DNA from: Nitrosomonas sp.
GTDB taxonomy: Bacteria > Pseudomonadota > Gammaproteobacteria > Burkholderiales > Nitrosomonadaceae
Assembly (NCBI GenBank): GCA_024281695.1
Contig: JAMXAE010000003.1
Span: 1-55,059 of the forward strand
Reading direction: 5' to 3'
Length of the DNA stretch: 55,059 nucleotides
The translations under genes and the position numbers were made by a program. Shown in pieces: positions 47,485 through 55,059 of this stretch (the first letter of the stretch is position 1; each line of letters starts with the position of its first letter). Under the pieces are notes generated by a model. It saw only the letters and a program-made list of their open reading frames with translations. It had not been told where the DNA came from and searched no databases.

Positions 47485-47937
47485 TTAATGAGCGTTGCAA
47501 TGTTCTGCATACGGATCATCATAGCCAAGTCGCGCCAATATTTGTGTTTCCATTTGTTCCATGACGGCCGCCTCAGCTTCTTCAATGTGGTCATAGCCTT
47601 GTAGATGCAAAACGCCATGTACAGTAAGGTGTGCATAATGCGCCAGCAGGTTTTTATGTTGTTGCTGGGCTTCATGGCTGACAATGGGGGCGCATAGTAC
47701 AATGTCGCCGACAAAAGGCTGCATATTGTCATAAACAAAAGTGAGCACGTTAGTCGCATAATCTTTGTTGCGAAATTGGTGGTTGAGTTTCCGCCCTTCC
47801 GGTTCATCGACCAGTCGTAAAACAATTTCGGCATCCTGCATCAGTGCTGCGCTAACCCATCGACGCAACTGTGATCGTGTGGGAATCTCCGCACTGTCAG
47901 TCGCATATTGCACTGCTAGCTTGAATGATTTCTCCAT
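47485..47937 (-). CDS. ybeY: Endoribonuclease YbeY
   Basis: A 150-residue metal-dependent RNase needed for 16S rRNA 3' maturation and ribosome quality control. The zinc site HGVLHLQGYDH supplies histidines at about 107, 111 and 117. The start is set at the ATG 47937 (MEKSFKLAVQ), 11 bases after the ybeZ stop; an in-frame TTG five codons earlier overlaps the ybeZ end and sits nearer to AGGA, so it is an alternative. A frame antisense-offset in the same DNA (47382-47834) is a shadow. Confidence 0.94.
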   Translation of the reverse strand: MEKSFKLAVQYATDSAEIPTRSQLRRWVSAALMQDAEIVLRLVDEPEGRKLNHQFRNKDYATNVLTFVYDNMQPFVGDIVLCAPIVSHEAQQQHKNLLAHYAHLTVHGVLHLQGYDHIEEAEAAVMEQMETQILARLGYDDPYAEHCNAH

Positions 47938-47948
47938 GCAAAAAGACG

Positions 47949-48944
47949 TCAAGATTCCTGTTTTCGTTTGTCGTGTTTTTCATAAGCATGCACAATGCGC
48001 TGTACTAGCGGGTGTCTGACAACATCTTCCGATTGAAAATGCGTAAAAGCAATTCCGCGTATATCTTTCAGTACTTCCTGGGCTTCAATCAATCCGCTTT
48101 TCTGATGCTTGGGTAAATCAATTTGTGTGACGTCGCCGGTAATCACCACTTTAGAGCCCAAACCCATGCGAGTCAGGAACATCTTCATTTGTTCCGGCGT
48201 GGTGTTTTGCGCTTCATCCAGAATAATAAATGACTGATTCAACGTGCGTCCGCGCATAAAAGCCAATGGTGCAATTTCAATGGTATTGCGCTCAAATTGC
48301 TTACTGGTTTTGTCAAATCCCATTAAATCATACAATGCGTCATACAGTGGACGTAAATAAGGGTCCACTTTCTGGGTCATATCGCCGGGTAGAAATCCTA
48401 AGCGTTCCCCTGCTTCAACCGCTGGGCGAACCAGAATCAGGCGTGATACCAGATCACGTTCCAATGCATCCACTGCGCTTGCCACTGCCAGATAAGTTTT
48501 GCCCGTGCCGGCAGGGCCAATGGCAAAAGTGATATCGTGTTCCTGGATTTGTTGCAGATACTGTGTCTGACGCGGGGTGCGACCATATAAATTGGTGCGG
48601 CGTGTTAGCAGCGTTGGCGATGTTGGTTGTTTGCTGCTAGCCTCATCACGATTACCGGTCGAATCCGATGCATTCTGTGGATTCATGGCTTCGATCAAGC
48701 CAAGTTGAACTTGTTCCAGACTCAGATGGTTTTGAGATTGATTATAATAATGGCGCAGAACCTGTGCAGCCAGCTTTGTTTGACCGGATTTTCCCGATAA
48801 TCTGAAATGTTCGCCTCGTCGTGAAATAACTACATCCAGCGCTGTTTCAACCTGCTTAAGGTTTTCATCCAATGCTCCGCACAAGTTGGCCAATCGCTGG
48901 TTGTCGGCAGGAGTAAAAGAAATTTCGATGGGTTCAGGTTTCAA
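47949..48944 (-). CDS. ybeZ: PhoH-like ATPase YbeZ
   Basis: A 331-residue ATPase partner of YbeY. An N-terminal KH-like region (about 5-85) precedes the PhoH domain with Walker A GPAGTGKT (143-150), ILVRPAVEAGERLGFLPGD and Walker B FIILDEAQN. Its ATP-hydrolysing activity is thought to assist YbeY on RNA. It lies 72 bases after miaB and almost abuts ybeY. Confidence 0.95.
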   Translation of the reverse strand: MKPEPIEISFTPADNQRLANLCGALDENLKQVETALDVVISRRGEHFRLSGKSGQTKLAAQVLRHYYNQSQNHLSLEQVQLGLIEAMNPQNASDSTGNRDEASSKQPTSPTLLTRRTNLYGRTPRQTQYLQQIQEHDITFAIGPAGTGKTYLAVASAVDALERDLVSRLILVRPAVEAGERLGFLPGDMTQKVDPYLRPLYDALYDLMGFDKTSKQFERNTIEIAPLAFMRGRTLNQSFIILDEAQNTTPEQMKMFLTRMGLGSKVVITGDVTQIDLPKHQKSGLIEAQEVLKDIRGIAFTHFQSEDVVRHPLVQRIVHAYEKHDKRKQES

Positions 48945-49016
48945 TGTTGGGCGATGCTGTTACGATAACCGGATTCTCTCAGTGGTTGAGATACTTTGCA
49001 AGTAAATTACTGTATT

Positions 49017-50345
49017 TTATTCGGCCAGTATTTCGCCACGCAGTGTATGTGATCGTGCTTCGGTAATGCGTACATTCACAAAACAACCTATCTGATCAGG
49101 GTTGCTGGATAAATTGACGACACGATTATTATCCGTGCGTCCAAAGAATTCATCAGCATTTTTTTTAGATACGCCTTCCATCAATACGCGTTGTATCGAA
49201 CCGACCATTTGCTGACTAATTTTTCGCGACTGCAGGTTTATTTGTGCCTGCAACCGATGCAATCTTTCCAGTTTGATTTCTTGCGACGAGTCATCAGGCA
49301 GATCAGCAGCAGGTGTGCCGGGACGTGGACTGTAAATGAAGCTGTAGGAATCATCAAAGTTCATATCTTCGACCAATTTGAGGGTCGCTTCAAAATCAGC
49401 GTCAGTTTCTCCCGGGAATCCAATGATAAAATCAGAAGTCAGTGAAATATCCGGGCGAATCGTACGTACTTTGCGAATGATGGATTTGTATTCCAATACG
49501 CTATAACCTCGTTTCATCGCTGCTAGAATTCGATCGGAGCCGGATTGCACCGGCAGGTGCAAGTGATTAACCAATTTGGGCAAATGACGGTAAACCTGAA
49601 TCAAGCGTGTGGTGAATTCTTTCGGATGCGACGTGGAATAACGAATACGTTCAATGCCCGGTATTTCGTGCAGGTATTCAAGCAGCAACGCAAAATCAGC
49701 GATTTCCCCGTCAGTCATCACACCCAGATAAGCATTGACATTCTGCCCCAACAATGTGATTTCCTTGATACCTTGGTCCGCTAGAATAGCGATTTCTGTC
49801 AGCACATCATCCAAAGGACGCGAAACTTCTTCGCCACGCGTATACGGAACCACGCAGAAACTGCAGTATTTGCTACAGCCTTCCATGATTGAAACAAAAG
49901 CCGTGGCACCTTCGGTGCGAGCGGGCGGCAAGTGGTCAAATTTCTCAATTTCAGGAAATGAGATGTCCACTTGTGACAAACCCGTTGCTTTGCGCGTGGC
50001 GATTAACTGTGGTAATCGATGTAAGGTTTGCGGCCCAAACACGACATCGACATACGGTGCGCGGCTGACTATGGCTTTGCCTTCCTGACTGGCCACGCAT
50101 CCGCCGACGCCAATCAATAAATTGGGATTACTCTCTTTTAGGTGTCGGACGCGCCCCAAATCATGAAAGACCTTTTCTTGCGCTTTTTCACGCACTGAAC
50201 AGGTATTAAACAAAATGAGATCGGCTTTTGTCGGATCATCGGTGGGTTCCATGCCATAGGCAGCATGTAGAACATCCGCCATTTTTTCCGAGTCATACTC
50301 GTTCATTTGGCAGCCAAAGGTTTTAATATAGAGCTTATTACTCAC
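49017..50345 (-). CDS. miaB: tRNA-2-methylthio-N6-dimethylallyladenosine synthase
   Basis: A 442-residue radical-SAM methylthiotransferase that converts i6A37 to ms2i6A37 in tRNAs reading UNN codons. The N-terminal cluster cysteines are C12, C49 and C83; the radical-SAM triad is C157, C161 and C164 (GCSKYCSFC). A TRAM domain ends the protein. Length is standard. It leads the miaB-ybeZ-ybeY-corC-recJ run, after a small exported protein. Confidence 0.97.
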   Translation of the reverse strand: MSNKLYIKTFGCQMNEYDSEKMADVLHAAYGMEPTDDPTKADLILFNTCSVREKAQEKVFHDLGRVRHLKESNPNLLIGVGGCVASQEGKAIVSRAPYVDVVFGPQTLHRLPQLIATRKATGLSQVDISFPEIEKFDHLPPARTEGATAFVSIMEGCSKYCSFCVVPYTRGEEVSRPLDDVLTEIAILADQGIKEITLLGQNVNAYLGVMTDGEIADFALLLEYLHEIPGIERIRYSTSHPKEFTTRLIQVYRHLPKLVNHLHLPVQSGSDRILAAMKRGYSVLEYKSIIRKVRTIRPDISLTSDFIIGFPGETDADFEATLKLVEDMNFDDSYSFIYSPRPGTPAADLPDDSSQEIKLERLHRLQAQINLQSRKISQQMVGSIQRVLMEGVSKKNADEFFGRTDNNRVVNLSSNPDQIGCFVNVRITEARSHTLRGEILAE

Positions 50346-50363
50346 AAATTGTCGGGTACTTCT

Positions 50364-50732
50364 TTAAAAAAAGAAAAAACGTTTTTTCGGCGCCGGTATC
50401 TGCTGCCCTTCATGTTCCGCCGCTTTTACTTCGTCCGGAGTCAGAATCCAAACGCGATGCAGATTTCCCATGATATCCAATTGGTAGCGAACAAGGCCAA
50501 TATAGTTTGCCATACTCGGCAAAATGATCAGGTTATCAACGCCTCGGATCTGCCCACTAGCCCCCATTACCATTTGCTGATCATTGATGGTGAACTGCGG
50601 AAAAGAAACTGCGGTTAGCTTACCTAGTTTGCTTTCGGGTGGAAAATTTCTGTGCAGTTGGCTAAAAACAGGGTTTGATAGAACAATCAAGAAAATAACC
50701 AAAAACAATGGCAATATCTGTGTTTTTTTCAT
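50364..50732 (-). CDS. Small exported protein of unknown function
   Basis: A 122-residue protein with a clear signal peptide (about 1-24, cleavage after PVFS). The mature part includes GKLTAVSFPQFTINDQQMVMG and GVDNLIILPSM, then a basic phenylalanine-rich tail. I do not recognise a named family. It is 18 bases upstream of miaB on the same strand, so it is likely co-transcribed with it. The composition and signal argue that it is a real gene. Confidence 0.65.
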   Translation of the reverse strand: MKKTQILPLFLVIFLIVLSNPVFSQLHRNFPPESKLGKLTAVSFPQFTINDQQMVMGASGQIRGVDNLIILPSMANYIGLVRYQLDIMGNLHRVWILTPDEVKAAEHEGQQIPAPKKRFFFF

Positions 50733-50880
50733 AATTTCTTTGCGCAGAGACTGGATAGGGTTTATGAATCAGAAGCTTGATTTTGATTGAATCACTGAAG
50801 TTTCTTGGGTGCCTATGATACGATAAAGAGCGATTCAGTATCAATGTATTTACAAACAGTGCTCACACGGGAGGTTTTTC

Positions 50881-51864
50881 ATGAATTACCTTGGTAAACT
50901 TGTTACTGCGGCGATTTTGACTGGATTCGCGGCGAGTGCGTCCGCGTACAATTTTTCGGGCTTATATATTTTCGGCGATAGCCTTTCTGACTCTGGAAAC
51001 ATTGCTTTGGCCCTCGGCTCTGATTCTAGTCAGGTGATCACCGGTAATGATTACATCCCGAACAGGCCGTATGCATCCGGTCAGTTCACCGATGGCGATG
51101 TGTGGGCGAGAACCTTTGCCAATGCCCTCGGATTAGCTCCTTTCGCGGAACCCGCGCTTGCCGGGGGCGGCAACTTTGCATTCGGTGCTGCGCGCACCAG
51201 TATCGATGGCCCGAAGCTTCCACCCAGTCTGTTGGCACAGGGCGGGTTGTTTTTGCAAAGCACCGGTGGTGTCGCTCCACATGATGCGCTGTATGTGCTG
51301 GAAAGTGGCGGCAATGATGCGCGCGATGCGCTGGCGGTGATCTTATCTGGTGCCAATGCAGAAACCGTGATCGAGACCACCGCAACTCTGTATGCACAAT
51401 CCATTGGTGTGCTGGTGGATCGAATGCAAGCGGCTGGCGCTGAACGCATTGTGATCTGGAATGTGCCGAACATCGGACTGTCGCCAGCAATCGCCAATCA
51501 AGGCTCCCAAGCTTCGCTCATCGGTGAACAGGTAGCTTTGGCAATGAACGATGCGCTGTCGGATCGTATGTCAACCGAAAAAGGTATCAGTATTTTCGAT
51601 GATTTTGGTTTGGTAACCAGTGCCGTGATGGATCCTGCGGGAGCGGGCTTGATCAATGCGACTGACGCGTGCGGTGCCGTGTTGGCTTGCGATCCGTCTA
51701 CTTATTTATTTTGGGATGGACTCCATCCTACCTCTGCCGGCCATGCGTTGCTAGCACAGCAAATGATCCAAGCGATACCCGAACCCGCCACCTATGCGTT
51801 GCTGATTGCTGGTTTACTTGTGATTAGCATGCAGATTCACCGACGTGGCTCTGAGGGAGATTGA
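50881..51864 (+). CDS. SGNH/GDSL-type esterase with PEP-CTERM anchor
   Basis: A 327-residue exported hydrolase. A signal peptide (about 1-22) is followed by block I FGDSLSDSGN (about 31-40), GGNDARDA (about 143-150) and DGLHPTSAGH (about 278-287), which hold the catalytic serine, the oxyanion residues and the Asp/His pair. The C-terminus is a PEP-CTERM sorting signal: IPEPATYALLIAGLLVI followed by basic residues. Such signals are processed by exosortase/archaeosortase-type enzymes; none is in the window. GGGAGG precedes the ATG. Confidence 0.93.
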   Translation: MNYLGKLVTAAILTGFAASASAYNFSGLYIFGDSLSDSGNIALALGSDSSQVITGNDYIPNRPYASGQFTDGDVWARTFANALGLAPFAEPALAGGGNFAFGAARTSIDGPKLPPSLLAQGGLFLQSTGGVAPHDALYVLESGGNDARDALAVILSGANAETVIETTATLYAQSIGVLVDRMQAAGAERIVIWNVPNIGLSPAIANQGSQASLIGEQVALAMNDALSDRMSTEKGISIFDDFGLVTSAVMDPAGAGLINATDACGAVLACDPSTYLFWDGLHPTSAGHALLAQQMIQAIPEPATYALLIAGLLVISMQIHRRGSEGD

Positions 51865-52063
51865 TTGAATTGCAGATTTAATTCCACGCACAGGCAACTT
51901 GAGCATTTGCAGCACCATGTCATTCCGATTGCACTTTTTGCGGTTTGCATGAAGCAGGATTCTTGATTCTCGACCTGATGCCGTCTTGTTTCTTCATCAT
52001 TGACTACTCATCTCGTGGTTGGGCGAGAAATTGGTCATGACTGCCGTAACGGTCAAACCTCTG
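51865..52063. other. Intergenic stretch after the GDSL gene
   Basis: No gene recognised. It runs from the GDSL stop to the strong hairpin that separates it from the small minus-strand gene. Confidence 0.4.
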
Positions 52064-52088
52064 TAAACCCCGGCTGAACCGGGGTTTA
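52064..52088. terminator. Strong terminator hairpin
   Basis: TAAACCCCGG (52064-52073) pairs perfectly with CCGGGGTTTA (52079-52088) around a five-base loop. It lies 11 bases beyond the stop of the small minus-strand gene and about 200 bases beyond the GDSL gene, so it can serve both. The T-runs beside it are short. Confidence 0.75.
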
Positions 52089-52099
52089 TCAGTTATTAA

Positions 52100-52234
52100 T
52101 TAGCCCGAACTGCCTGCAAAATAAAACGATACAAAAATTAAAGCCGTCAACACGCTGAAAATGAATACGATAGTGATAACCATACTTTTTAGTCCACCAT
52201 CATCTGATGTTTTCTCTAATGAACTCATATCCAT
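52100..52234 (-). CDS. 44-residue single-helix membrane protein under an FNR-type promoter
   Basis: A small gene missed by length cut-offs. The protein starts MDMSSLEKTSDDGGLK and continues into one hydrophobic helix (about residues 18-40) ending FYFAGSSG. GAGGAG stands five bases before the ATG. Upstream are a -10 element and a perfect FNR box at the right spacing, and a strong hairpin follows the stop: a complete transcription unit. Size and pattern recall tiny accessory subunits of respiratory oxidases (for example subunit IIa of ba3 oxidase), but I cannot prove homology. No oxidase genes are in the window. Confidence 0.8.
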   Translation of the reverse strand: MDMSSLEKTSDDGGLKSMVITIVFIFSVLTALIFVSFYFAGSSG

Positions 52235-52264
52235 GTTTACTCCTCTATTAATGTAACGGCGGAA

Positions 52265-52306
52265 ATTATGAGCCGGATCAGGGTTAACTATATTGATCTA
52301 TATCAA
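52265..52306 (-). promoter_or_regulatory. Class II FNR/Anr-type promoter
   Basis: TTGAT-CTAT-ATCAA (52293-52306) matches the FNR consensus exactly in both half-sites. CATAAT lies at 52270-52265 on the minus strand. If the FNR site is centred at -41.5, the start is near 52258 and the -10 hexamer falls at -12 to -7, as in classic class II sites. The predicted start is 24 bases before the small-protein ATG. Confidence 0.75.
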
Positions 52307-52498
52307 AAAAATGCAAATTGACAGGCCTCACTGATCTAGCGGATCACGAGGGAAAAAGGGTAGAAGTCATCGTACTTCACCGGCCATAAAGTCTGGCGGA
52401 GAGAGCCTTGGACGTGGAGTGATTTGTCTTCTAGGTAAGTATCTGAAGTCCTGAGACCAGCCCAGCAGGCGTAGAGCTTTCATACGCGAGTGAAGTTA
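52307..52498. other. Unassigned stretch before the HipA-like remnant
   Basis: No gene recognised. Frames are short on both strands and I cannot connect it to the remnant on its right. Confidence 0.35.
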
Positions 52499-52700
52499 AA
52501 TGGCAAACGCGATGGGTTTAAGCTGACTGATTTTATCGCGATTGGAAAAGTGGCCGGTTTGAAACGCGGGCAAGCCAAGGCGATGCTGCACGACGCACAG
52601 CAAGTGGTATCCTGCAGGCGTGAGCCATAATCATTGTGACAAGATCCACAATGCCTTACTGGAACATTCGTCTGAAATCTGGGAACACAATGAGGGATAG
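52499..52700 (+). pseudogene. Remnant of a HipA-like toxin C-terminus
   Basis: In one plus frame (52499-52630) the DNA reads NGKRDGFKLTDFIAIGKVAG and then LKRGQAKAMLHDAQQVV before a stop. In another frame (52614-52700) it continues AGVSHNHCDKIHNALLEHSS. Together they look like the last part of HipA-family kinase toxins (NGKR-x-F-x-L-x-DF, GLKRG-x-A, AGV). A small deletion with a frame change at about 52610 separates them. The catalytic domain is absent, so it is inactive. I see no hipB antitoxin. Confidence 0.5.
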
Positions 52701-53169
52701 CTCTGAGTGACTGGCTCTGTTATTCCGAACAAAGTGAAGGTTCTTTGAGGATCAACGGCATAGATTTTTTGCTATGCTCGAAATGACAGTTATTCAGAAG
52801 CTTCTTAAATTTCCAATTCTACTGATTTTTATGAATATCTAGACACAACCCGACCGGGATTCTGCATATCAGCAGAAGCATATAGACGAGTCGCGAGTTG
52901 AGAGTATAGTTGAATCCGTGATTCTGTACCCGACCCCAGCGGCTCGATACTAAAACGAACTCTGTTTGTTATTTGTGTGGTAAATAGGGAAAGATATTAC
53001 CTTGTTTTTTGGCTTCATCGAATTCACCAGAATTTAAGTATAATGAGCCATAATTTTGGCAAGTTCTTTATCTGTTGAATAGTCATTCGCCAATATTCAT
53101 AACGATTCTAGAGGTTCTATAGGAGCGACTAAATAAGCCAAATTACTACTCATAATTGCCGATTAGCAA
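52701..53169. other. Gene-poor decayed region
   Basis: About 470 bases with no intact gene. The one hint of coding is a short TPR-like piece on the minus strand (52969-53095). The rest shows frequent stops on both strands. Confidence 0.4.
52969..53095 (-). pseudogene. Possible TPR-gene fragment
   Basis: On the minus strand one frame gives YSTDKELAKIMA and an adjacent frame gives NYGSLYLNSGEFDEAKKQGN before a stop, as if one base had been gained or lost within a TPR-like repeat. No start or partner is present. This is a weak call. Confidence 0.3.
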
Positions 53170-53202
53170 AATAAACCCCGCTATTTTAGGGCGAGGTTTA
53201 TT
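53170..53202 (-). terminator. Terminator of the PEP-CTERM gene
   Basis: A 12-bp stem with one mismatch (53170-53181 with 53191-53202) around a nine-base loop, continuing on the minus strand into TTTATTTT. It lies 22 bases after the stop of the minus-strand gene. Confidence 0.75.
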
Positions 53203-53224
53203 GAAAGAAATGTAGTTAATCAGA

Positions 53225-53977
53225 TTAAGTATTTTCTTTTCTATGGCGCGCCATAAAACCTAGTAACCCCAATCCGGCTAGCAGCATGGCATAGGTTTCA
53301 GGCTCAGGAACCGCTGCAACTGTGAATTCAGTGACAACGAAATTTCCATTGGTGAATACACCGGGCCCACCCGTTGGGTACGGGACACCGATTGGATCAT
53401 TGATTGCGTGCAAAAAGAATGCTGTGACAGGCGTTGCCGAGTCCAAGCTTGCCGCAATCGTGTAGGTTGCCTTGCTGGGGCCACTGCTGCTGGCGAGGAT
53501 TTGACCTGGGGAGGAAAAATCGAATGTGACGCCAGGCGAACTCACATTGTTGATCGTAACTAGGTTATCCGTACTGGAAAGCGTCGGTAACGAATCTGTT
53601 GTATAGCTTAAGCTGAAATCCCCGAGTCGGTGCGAAGCTCCATAGTTTTGGTAAATCTTGAACTCCAAAACCTGATGGCCGGCTGCGAGTGGAGTGGTGA
53701 GCATGAAAAGTGCGCTTTCGCTCAACGTCGGGTCCAGCCCTTGGTCTTCATTATCTTTTCTAAAGATTGCCCAGCCATTGAGTTGGCTGGAAGTATCCCC
53801 ATCCAGCATCGATATCGCAGGCCAAAGTCCAGGGCCATAGTTCTGTTCGTATGTGGCTACGGCATTACTAAAAGGTAGATCATTTGCAGCAGCCGAGACG
53901 GCAACAAGGCCAAAAGTACAGGACACAAAAGAACTCGCCAGCTTGGTGCCAATTTTTATATTATTCAACATGCTCAT
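53225..53977 (-). CDS. PEP-CTERM sorting-domain protein
   Basis: A 250-residue exported protein. The N-terminus has a signal peptide (about 1-31, ending VSAAAN). The middle is beta-rich with no catalytic motif that I recognise (LNGWAIFRKDNEDQGLDP, FEFKIYQNYG-like stretch). The C-terminus is a textbook sorting signal: VPEPETYAMLLAGLGLLGFM followed by ARHRK. It is probably a surface or extracellular-matrix protein. AGGAGAA precedes the ATG very closely; the second Met, two codons in, has better spacing and may be the true start. Confidence 0.9.
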   Translation of the reverse strand: MSMLNNIKIGTKLASSFVSCTFGLVAVSAAANDLPFSNAVATYEQNYGPGLWPAISMLDGDTSSQLNGWAIFRKDNEDQGLDPTLSESALFMLTTPLAAGHQVLEFKIYQNYGASHRLGDFSLSYTTDSLPTLSSTDNLVTINNVSSPGVTFDFSSPGQILASSSGPSKATYTIAASLDSATPVTAFFLHAINDPIGVPYPTGGPGVFTNGNFVVTEFTVAAVPEPETYAMLLAGLGLLGFMARHRKENT

Positions 53978-54314
53978 TTCTCCTATTAAGATTTTGTTTA
54001 ATCAAACCCATACGCTAGAAGGCCGTTGAGAAACGTTTCCGAGGCAGTCGGTTCAAGGAAAATACGGGCTAAAAGCGCAGTTTATACTTAATAAATGAGC
54101 AAATAGGACAGATCAAGGAGACGACACCCGTCGTTACCTTCTCCTATTCGCACGAGAAGTATATATGCTAAGGATAAGATCGCGAACTAAGAAATATGAT
54201 TTATGCTGCATTATGTCAAGACTGCCCCGTTTTAGCGATCGTTGAAAACTACTAGCATTGCTGTTGCGAAAATATACTAAAAGAAACATGACAATCCCTA
54301 TTCATTGTTTTCTA
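53978..54314. promoter_or_regulatory. Region between the PEP-CTERM gene and the ABC-F gene
   Basis: About 340 bases with no gene. It should contain the promoter of the PEP-CTERM gene. A compact hairpin is visible at 54116-54145 (ACGAC/GTCGT inner stem, AGGAG/CTCCT outer arms with a six-base bulge); its role is unknown. Confidence 0.4.
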
Positions 54315-55059
54315 TTATTCGATCCCTTGCGATCTAAGATAATCTTCATAATTTCCCTTGAAGTCATTAATCCCTTCCGGTTTCATTTCAAGAATTCGTG
54401 TAGCCAGTGAAGAAACGAATTCCCGATCATGGGAAATAAAAATCAAAGTGCCGGTAAATTTTTCCAGCGCGCTATTCAATGATTCGATGGATTCCATATC
54501 CAGATGATTGGTCGGTTCGTCCATCAGCAGCACGTTCTGTTTTTGCAGGATCAGCTTGCCGAACAGCATGCGGCCTTGTTCTCCGCCGGAAATGACTTTC
54601 GTGGATTTTTTGATGTCATCACCAGAAAACAATAATCGGCCGAGTGTACCGCGAATCGTTTGATCGTCGTCGCTGCCTCGTCGCCACTGATCCATCCATT
54701 CCATCAATGACAAATCTTCCGCGAAATCGGCCGCATGGTCTTGCGGGAAATAGCCGGGATTGGCTTTCTCGGCCCATTTGATCTCGCCGGAATCCACTGC
54801 AAGGTCACCGGTCAGGCAACGCAGCAGCGTGGTCTTGCCGATACCGTTTGGGCCGATGATGGCGACTTTCTCACCGGCTTCGATATTCAGGCTGAAATTC
54901 TCGAACAGTGGTTTGTCCATGCCGGGAAATTGTTTGCCGATGGCCTGGATGGAAACGGCCAGGCGATGCAATTTTTCCTTGTCGTGAAATTCAAAGCGGA
55001 TAAACGGATACTGGCGGCTGGACGGTTTGACGTCTTCGAGCTTGATTTTCTCGATCTGC
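54315..55059 (-). CDS. ABC-F family ATPase, YbiT-like (partial, 5' end outside window)
   Basis: The C-terminal 247 residues of an ABC-F protein; the open frame runs off the right edge of the window, so the start is not visible. The second nucleotide-binding domain is complete: Walker [10 protein letters not shown], signature ISGGEQGRM, Walker [13 protein letters not shown], and the switch histidine in FISHDREF. The tail [12 protein letters not shown] resembles E. coli YbiT. ABC-F proteins act on the ribosome; YbiT's exact role is unsettled. Confidence 0.9.
   Translation of the reverse strand, partial: QIEKIKLEDVKPSSRQYPFIRFEFHDKEKLHRLAVSIQAIGKQFPGMDKPLFENFSLNIEAGEKVAIIGPNGIGKTTLLRCLTGDLAVDSGEIKWAEKANPGYFPQDHAADFAEDLSLMEWMDQWRRGSDDDQTIRGTLGRLLFSGDDIKKSTKVISGGEQGRMLFGKLILQKQNVLLMDEPTNHLDMESIESLNSALEKFTGTLIFISHDREFVSSLATRILEMKPEGINDFKGNYEDYLRSQGIE

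Noticed and set aside
47382..47834. 150-codon minus-strand frame overlapping ybeY
   Set aside because: Overlaps nearly all of ybeY in another frame; ybeY is certain from its zinc motif.
51081..51497. Two long antisense frames within the GDSL gene
   Set aside because: Both are antisense shadows of a G+C-rich gene with clear catalytic motifs.

Overview
The window reads as a continuous piece of a betaproteobacterial chromosome, most likely a Nitrosomonadaceae (Nitrosomonas-like) genome. This is inferred from the mix of genes: three-subunit transhydrogenase, RegB/RegA-type redox two-component pair, COG4255/RpfE-type protein, PEP-CTERM proteins, and a miaB-ybeZ-ybeY-corC cluster running into recJ. 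No rRNA is present to prove it, and no tRNA, CRISPR array or intact insertion sequence was seen. The sequence looks AT-rich over the first 30 kb. Several stretches after about 32 kb (M20 hydrolase, mfd, RTX protein, GDSL protein) look visibly richer in G+C.

Layout. 0.4-3.3 kb: pntAA-pntAB-pntB operon. 3.8-6.4 kb: minus-strand pair of a COG4255/RpfE-like protein and a membrane PAS-EAL protein whose EAL domain has lost catalytic residues. 7-11.4 kb: icd, a cold-shock protein, and clpS-clpA. 12.1-15.1 kb: glyA, nrdR, ribD. 15.1-17 kb: RegB/RegA-type sensor and regulator on the minus strand. 17.3-20.6 kb: DAHP synthase, ispH, and thiO facing them. 20.8-27.6 kb: a minor-pilin operon (fimT-pilV-pilW-pilX-pilY1, coupled by ATGA overlaps), then a separate pilE-like pilin. 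27.6-31.7 kb: phoU and rpiA, then yaaA, an NTF2-like protein and a J-domain protein, all minus strand. 32-34 kb: M20 amidohydrolase and a PH-domain membrane protein.

34.0-35.4 kb is an accessory island beside mfd. It holds a divergent second copy of the mfd 3' end, a broken REP-associated tyrosine transposase (RAYT) with one clear REP hairpin, and a HEPN-like gene. 35.4-38.9 kb is the intact mfd. 39-41.3 kb: TPR, CBS-domain and histidine-phosphatase genes. 41.5-43.3 kb: an RTX-type secreted protein. 43.5-50.7 kb: a long minus-strand run of a small secreted protein, miaB, ybeZ, ybeY, corC, recJ and an MgtC/DUF4010 membrane protein. 50.9-54 kb: two PEP-CTERM proteins flank a gene-poor, decayed stretch. 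That stretch contains a HipA-like remnant and a complete small transcription unit, made of a perfect FNR box, -10 element, Shine-Dalgarno site, 44-residue single-helix protein and terminator. The window ends inside a YbiT-like ABC-F gene.

Most of the content is housekeeping: NADPH supply (pnt, icd), one-carbon and vitamin metabolism (glyA, ribD, thiO), isoprenoid and aromatic precursors, proteolysis, repair, ribosome and tRNA maturation, and pili. The parts most worth attention are the FNR-driven small protein, the mfd-tail/RAYT/HEPN island, and the degenerate EAL protein.
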